From: ZC4RG42 sp003242425
GTDB taxonomy: Bacteria > Pseudomonadota > Gammaproteobacteria > Burkholderiales > SG8-39
Assembly (NCBI GenBank): GCA_937907425.1
Contig: CALCIE010000032.1
Coordinates: forward strand, 1-9,493
Direction of reading: 5' to 3'
Length of the DNA: 9,493 nucleotides
Position 1 is the first letter of the stretch, and every line of letters begins with the position of its first letter. The notes beneath the pieces were generated by a model. It made no database searches, was not told where the DNA came from, and saw only the letters and a program-made list of their open reading frames with translations. Position numbers and translations under genes: made by a program. Shown here one piece after another: positions 6,623-9,493 of the stretch.

Positions 6623-8434
6623 CTAGCCAACGGAGTGCCCGCCGCCTTGCGCCGTCCTGGCCGGAAGCGGTTTGATGCCCTGCAGGACGTGCTGGCGGCG
6701 CTGCTTCATTTCGTCCACGGCGTCGGCGAAGCCGGTGAACACCGCCGCGCATCCCACGGTCTTGAGCCGCTCGCAGGCGCGCCCCATGTCGCCTTCGGCG
6801 CCCCACAGGCCGACCACGATGGGCACGTCGGGAAAGCGCGCGCGCAGGCGCTTGCAGAGATAGCGCGCGTGGCTCATGGCCGCGGGCGGCAGCGCGGAGA
6901 TGCAGACCACGTTGGGATGCAGCGCGCCGACCTCGTCCAGCATCTCGACCTTGAGCGCATCGATCGTGACGTGGCGGCTGTCGATGCCCTCATGCGCAAG
7001 CTGCAGGCCGAACAGCCGCGCCGCCGCTTCGTCGGCTTCGTCCGCGGCGGGAAGGTTGAGCACCGTGAAGCGCGCGCCGTTCGGCAGCGCTTGCGGCGCC
7101 GGGTTGTCTTCGTAGAGCGCCGCGCCCAGCTCGCCTGTCTGTTCGACGATGTAGCGCCGCGTCGCCTCGTCGAGCAGCCCGCGCTGATGGTTCTGCTCGG
7201 CCATCTGCAGCGTCGGCACCAGCACCTCGTCGCACAGTTCGAGCGGCGTGCGCTGCCTGCCGAGCTCGTCGAGCAGGTCTTCGGCCTCCTCGGGATCGCG
7301 CGCGAGCAGGCGCTGGTAGAAGCGCTGCGCCGGTTTCAGCACCGGTTCGTCGCTCAGCAGGATGCTGAGGAACGCGAGCTGCGGGATGTATTTGCCCATC
7401 ACCACCAGGCACACCGTCATGGGCGTCGACAGGAACAGCCCCGCCGCGCCCCACAGCCAGGTCCAGAACACCGCCGCGACGAGCAGTGCGAGCTGCGAGA
7501 CGCCGGTGCGCGTGCCGTACAGCCAGGGTTCGAGGAAGTTGTTGCTCACCGTTTCCAGCACCACGAACAGGCCGATGGTCATGAGCGGCTCGGTCCAGCC
7601 CTCGAACACCGCGAAGGAGAGCGCGATGGGCATCATCGCCGCGAGCCACGGCCCCAGATAGGGGATGAAGCGCAGCACGGTCGTCAGCGCGCCCCACAGC
7701 GCGGCGTTGGGCACGCCGATCAGCCACAGCCCGACCGCCACCGCGATGCCCTGCATGCCGTTGATGAGCAACTGCATGAGCAGGAAGCGGCTGACGCGCG
7801 CCGCGGCGTCGTCCATTGCCTGGGTGGTGGCGTGCAGGTCCTGTACGCCGACGAGCGCGATGAGGCGGTCGCGCAGGTCCTCCCGCTGCAGCAGCATGAA
7901 AATAACGAACACGATCACCACCGCGGCGGTGCCGAGCGGCTGCACCAGCGGTCCGAGCACGCTGCGGATCATTTCGACGGCGTTGGGCGGCGGATCCACC
8001 ACCTGCACCTTCTGCACGGGCCGGCTGTCCGGCTTGCCGGGCGCGGCCTTCTGCAGTTCCTCGCTCAGCTCCTCGATGGTTTCCTTGCCTTCCTGCAGGC
8101 TGCCGCCGGCGGGGCTGCGCAGGGTCTGGATGCGCTCGACGAGGTTGCTTTTGTATTGCGGCAGTGATTCGGCGAGGCTCAGGAACTGGCTGCCGACCAC
8201 GTAGAGCACGCCGGCCAGCACCGTGAAGGCGAAAAGCGCCGTGAGGAGCACCGACAGGATGCGCGGGACGCCCCAGCACTGCAGCCGGTTCACCAGCGGC
8301 GCGAGCAGGAAGCTCAGCAGCGTGGCGAGCGCCAGCGGCACCAGCACGTCCTCGGCGAACCACAGCAGCGCCAATACCGCCAGCACCGACAGCATCAGGC
8401 GGTCGTTGGACGGTCGTACCGTGGTGACGGCCAT
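6623..8434 (-). CDS. AI-2E-family transporter with C-terminal cobalamin-binding-like extension, 603 aa
   Basis: Residues ~10-360 form a typical AI-2E/PerM permease. There are three N-terminal helices (about 13-30, 32-46, 60-82), a hydrophilic loop (about 90-155), a helix at 168-183, and the C-terminal bundle with the family signatures LRFIPYLGPWLA (254-265) and NNFLEPWLYGTRTG (298-311). The family includes TqsA and Na+/H+-antiporter-like members, so autoinducer-2 export should not be assumed. Residues ~365-440 look like the four-helix cap of B12-binding proteins (PLELCDEVLVPTLQMAEQNHQRG). Residues ~454-580 resemble a Rossmann-type B12-binding domain (VVCISALPP, VPIVVGLWG, GCAAVFTG), but the DxHxxG ligand motif is absent. 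Such long AI-2E proteins occur in other proteobacteria, from memory. The ATG at 8434 has GGAG 6 bases upstream. It is the first gene of a pair with the TVP38-like gene. Confidence 0.93.
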   Translation of the reverse strand: MAVTTVRPSNDRLMLSVLAVLALLWFAEDVLVPLALATLLSFLLAPLVNRLQCWGVPRILSVLLTALFAFTVLAGVLYVVGSQFLSLAESLPQYKSNLVERIQTLRSPAGGSLQEGKETIEELSEELQKAAPGKPDSRPVQKVQVVDPPPNAVEMIRSVLGPLVQPLGTAAVVIVFVIFMLLQREDLRDRLIALVGVQDLHATTQAMDDAAARVSRFLLMQLLINGMQGIAVAVGLWLIGVPNAALWGALTTVLRFIPYLGPWLAAMMPIALSFAVFEGWTEPLMTIGLFVVLETVSNNFLEPWLYGTRTGVSQLALLVAAVFWTWLWGAAGLFLSTPMTVCLVVMGKYIPQLAFLSILLSDEPVLKPAQRFYQRLLARDPEEAEDLLDELGRQRTPLELCDEVLVPTLQMAEQNHQRGLLDEATRRYIVEQTGELGAALYEDNPAPQALPNGARFTVLNLPAADEADEAAARLFGLQLAHEGIDSRHVTIDALKVEMLDEVGALHPNVVCISALPPAAMSHARYLCKRLRARFPDVPIVVGLWGAEGDMGRACERLKTVGCAAVFTGFADAVDEMKQRRQHVLQGIKPLPARTAQGGGHSVG

Positions 8435-8533
8435 GCACGCTCCGGAAAGGCGGGGGAAAGCAGCGACGGTTCAGCCATTAGCGTGCCCGGGCGGACGGAC
8501 GGGGCACATTTCGCCTTCCGGCGGCTGCGGCGA

Positions 8534-8562
8534 TTGCAGGAAAGCCCGCGTTGGGCTTAACT
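8534..8562 (+). promoter_or_regulatory. Weak promoter candidate with a palindrome in its spacer
   Basis: TTGCAG (8534-8539) and TTAACT (8557-8562) are exactly 17 bases apart, and each matches the sigma-70 consensus at three of six positions. The spacer is almost filled by a perfect 6-bp inverted repeat, AAGCCC (8542-8547), loop GCGTT, GGGCTT (8553-8558). That layout would suit a regulator binding between -35 and -10. The hexamers are poor, so this is a suggestion only. Confidence 0.25.
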
Positions 8563-8591
8563 CTCGGCAAAGGAGCAGGCAACCCTTTTTT

Positions 8592-8600
8592 GGAGGAGGA
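8592..8600 (+). promoter_or_regulatory. Strong Shine-Dalgarno that fixes the start of the 271-aa protein gene
   Basis: GGAGGAGGA, preceded by six T (8585-8590), lies directly ahead of the ATG at 8602. It decides between this start and the in-frame TTG at 8551, which would add 17 non-conserved-looking residues and place the Shine-Dalgarno inside the coding region. Confidence 0.8.
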
Positions 8601-8601
8601 A

Positions 8602-9417
8602 ATGGGTATCCCGATCCTGGACACGCTGTTGATGCAGCGTATAGCGGGGCAATGTCTCTGGATTCCCCGCGTTTCGATTTTCCTGGCCATGCTGGCGGCG
8701 GTGTTCTTCATGCCGGTGCTGCAGTGGTTCGCGATCGGGGTGAGCTTCCTGTGCCTCGCGCGGGTGCTGATCCGCAACATTCCTTTGTCGCGCCAGGTGG
8801 CGATCGCCGCCGCGCTGAGCGGCAAGACCTTCCGCTACTTCAACGAGAAGCTGCTGGGCACCGAGCAGGCCCGCAAGGCGATGGCCGAGGCCCTGAAGCG
8901 CGACGTGCGTATCGCGCTGGACCGGCTCGGCGGGACGCCGGTCCTGCGCTTCACCCTGTGTTCGGCCGGCGCGCGCGAAGCCATGGCCCTGGGCTGCGCG
9001 GTGGTCTATTTCTACGGCGATTGCGTGGCGGAACCGCTGCGCGACGCGACCGGCATGACGCTGAAACTGAAGACGGGGTTTCCGGATGCCGTGCGCTGCG
9101 CGATGTACGACCGCATGCTGAGCGAACTGCTGGAAAGCGAGGTCCGCGTCTTCGCGGCTGCCGAGCGCGTCGTCCGGCCCACGGTCGTCCGTTCGCGCGC
9201 CGCGGCCGAGCGGGCCGAACCCACCGTGCTCTACATCGGGCCCGATCTGCGGCTCGAACTGGAGCGCACGGAAGAAGGCATTGCCGTGCGTTCGTGCAGT
9301 GCCACGGCGCGCGGCGAGCGGCTCGTCTACGCCAATGCCGGCGAGCTGCTGCGGACCTGGGGCGCGCTGCTCGACGAGCGTCAGCAGGCGGTCGTCGAGC
9401 GGCTCGGTTCGTCCTGA
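8602..9417 (+). CDS. Uncharacterised membrane-anchored protein, 271 aa
   Basis: I do not recognise a family. Residues ~24-41 and ~43-57 are two adjacent hydrophobic stretches (SIFLAMLAAVFFMPVL and FAIGVSFLCLARVL). Arginines lie on both outer sides (R13, R23; R54, R58, R64), as expected for a hairpin with both ends in the cytosol. The remaining ~210 residues look soluble. A helical part (about 62-108: LSGKTFRYFNEKLLG, ARKAMAEALKRDVR) is followed by a mixed alpha/beta part (VLRFTLCSAGAREAM, CAVVYFYGD, then helix 163-182), an Arg/Ala-rich stretch (184-205) and a final beta-rich part (VLYIGPDLRLELERTEEGIAV). Seven cysteines (18, 51, 120, 132, 141, 166, 232) suit a reducing cytosolic location. Divergent from the AI-2E gene and ending at a terminator, it is probably a single-gene unit. 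Codon style matches its neighbours, so it is likely a real native gene. Confidence 0.8.
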   Translation: MGIPILDTLLMQRIAGQCLWIPRVSIFLAMLAAVFFMPVLQWFAIGVSFLCLARVLIRNIPLSRQVAIAAALSGKTFRYFNEKLLGTEQARKAMAEALKRDVRIALDRLGGTPVLRFTLCSAGAREAMALGCAVVYFYGDCVAEPLRDATGMTLKLKTGFPDAVRCAMYDRMLSELLESEVRVFAAAERVVRPTVVRSRAAAERAEPTVLYIGPDLRLELERTEEGIAVRSCSATARGERLVYANAGELLRTWGALLDERQQAVVERLGSS

Positions 9418-9427
9418 TCACCCCCTC

Positions 9428-9453
9428 GCCGCGAAAGCTCGCGGCTCGTTTTC
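9428..9453 (+). terminator. Rho-independent terminator after the 271-aa protein gene
   Basis: The stem GCCGCGA (9428-9434) and TCGCGGC (9439-9445) with the tetraloop AAGC is followed by TCGTTTTC. It starts 10 bases after the stop codon at 9415-9417. The perfect 7-bp GC-rich stem plus T tract is the usual intrinsic terminator form and supports a single-gene transcript. Confidence 0.75.
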
Positions 9454-9493
9454 TAGCGGGCGCTGCGGCTTCCGTTTACGGCCTCTCCGGCGG

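Larger units (their letters stand above)
8435..8601. promoter_or_regulatory. Divergent control region between the AI-2E gene and the 271-aa membrane protein gene
   Basis: These 167 bases must hold promoters for both flanking genes. Visible structure is an inverted repeat GTGCCC (8483-8488)/GGGCAC (8502-8507) with a 13-base spacer, tandem GGAC copies within that spacer, and a second palindrome at 8542-8558. The minus strand has a weak -10-like TAATGG at 8474-8479 without a -35 partner. No ORF here is convincing. Confidence 0.45.

Noticed and set aside
8551..8601. TTG at 8551 as the start of the 271-aa protein
   Set aside because: The strong GGAGGAGGA site at 8592-8600 points to the ATG at 8602. 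The extra 17 residues would be encoded by the ribosome-binding site itself.

Overview
The window is a compact, GC-rich piece of a proteobacterial chromosome. I see no tRNA, rRNA, CRISPR array, insertion sequence or phage gene. The periplasmic thiol-redox genes, the EamA and YdcZ/DUF606 transporters and the coding style fit a betaproteobacterium best (Burkholderiales/Rhodocyclales-like). This is judged from protein style, not from a phylogenetic marker. No gene-free gap exceeds about 205 bases.

Layout, left to right. (1) Positions 1-923, minus: the first 307 codons of an MscS-family mechanosensitive channel, cut off by the window edge. (2) Positions 1129-2507, minus: two drug/metabolite-type permeases, an EamA protein of 310 aa followed by a half-size YdcZ/DUF606 protein, joined by an ATGA stop/start overlap. 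A possible 29-codon leader ORF sits just upstream with the same ATGA overlap. (3) Positions 2713-5799, plus: a three-gene cell-envelope redox operon. It encodes a DsbD/ScsB-type transmembrane thiol reductase with all three cysteine-pair modules, a 95-aa lipoprotein with a duplicated Pro-Gly-Cys motif, and an exported peroxiredoxin-like protein of the PRX_like1 type. A strong inverted repeat follows at 5807-5833. (4) Positions 5883-8434, minus and convergent with the redox operon: an AI-2E-family permease with a C-terminal cytosolic extension resembling a degenerate cobalamin-binding module, then a TVP38/TMEM64 (SNARE-associated) membrane protein. (5) Positions 8602-9417, plus and divergent: an uncharacterised membrane-anchored protein of 271 aa, then a hairpin terminator.

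How the genes may work together. The clearest functional unit is the redox operon. The membrane reductase would carry electrons from cytosolic thioredoxin through its membrane cysteines to its periplasmic CxxxC and CxxC domains. The redoxin, and perhaps the two-cysteine lipoprotein, would be the periplasmic receivers. ScsB-type reductases feeding envelope peroxiredoxin-like proteins have been described in Caulobacter, which makes the pairing plausible. The lipoprotein's place in such a system is, as far as I know, undescribed. The most unusual protein is the AI-2E permease: its extension keeps a helical-cap-plus-Rossmann layout but lacks the DxHxxG cobalamin ligand motif. The remaining genes are ordinary envelope and transport functions.
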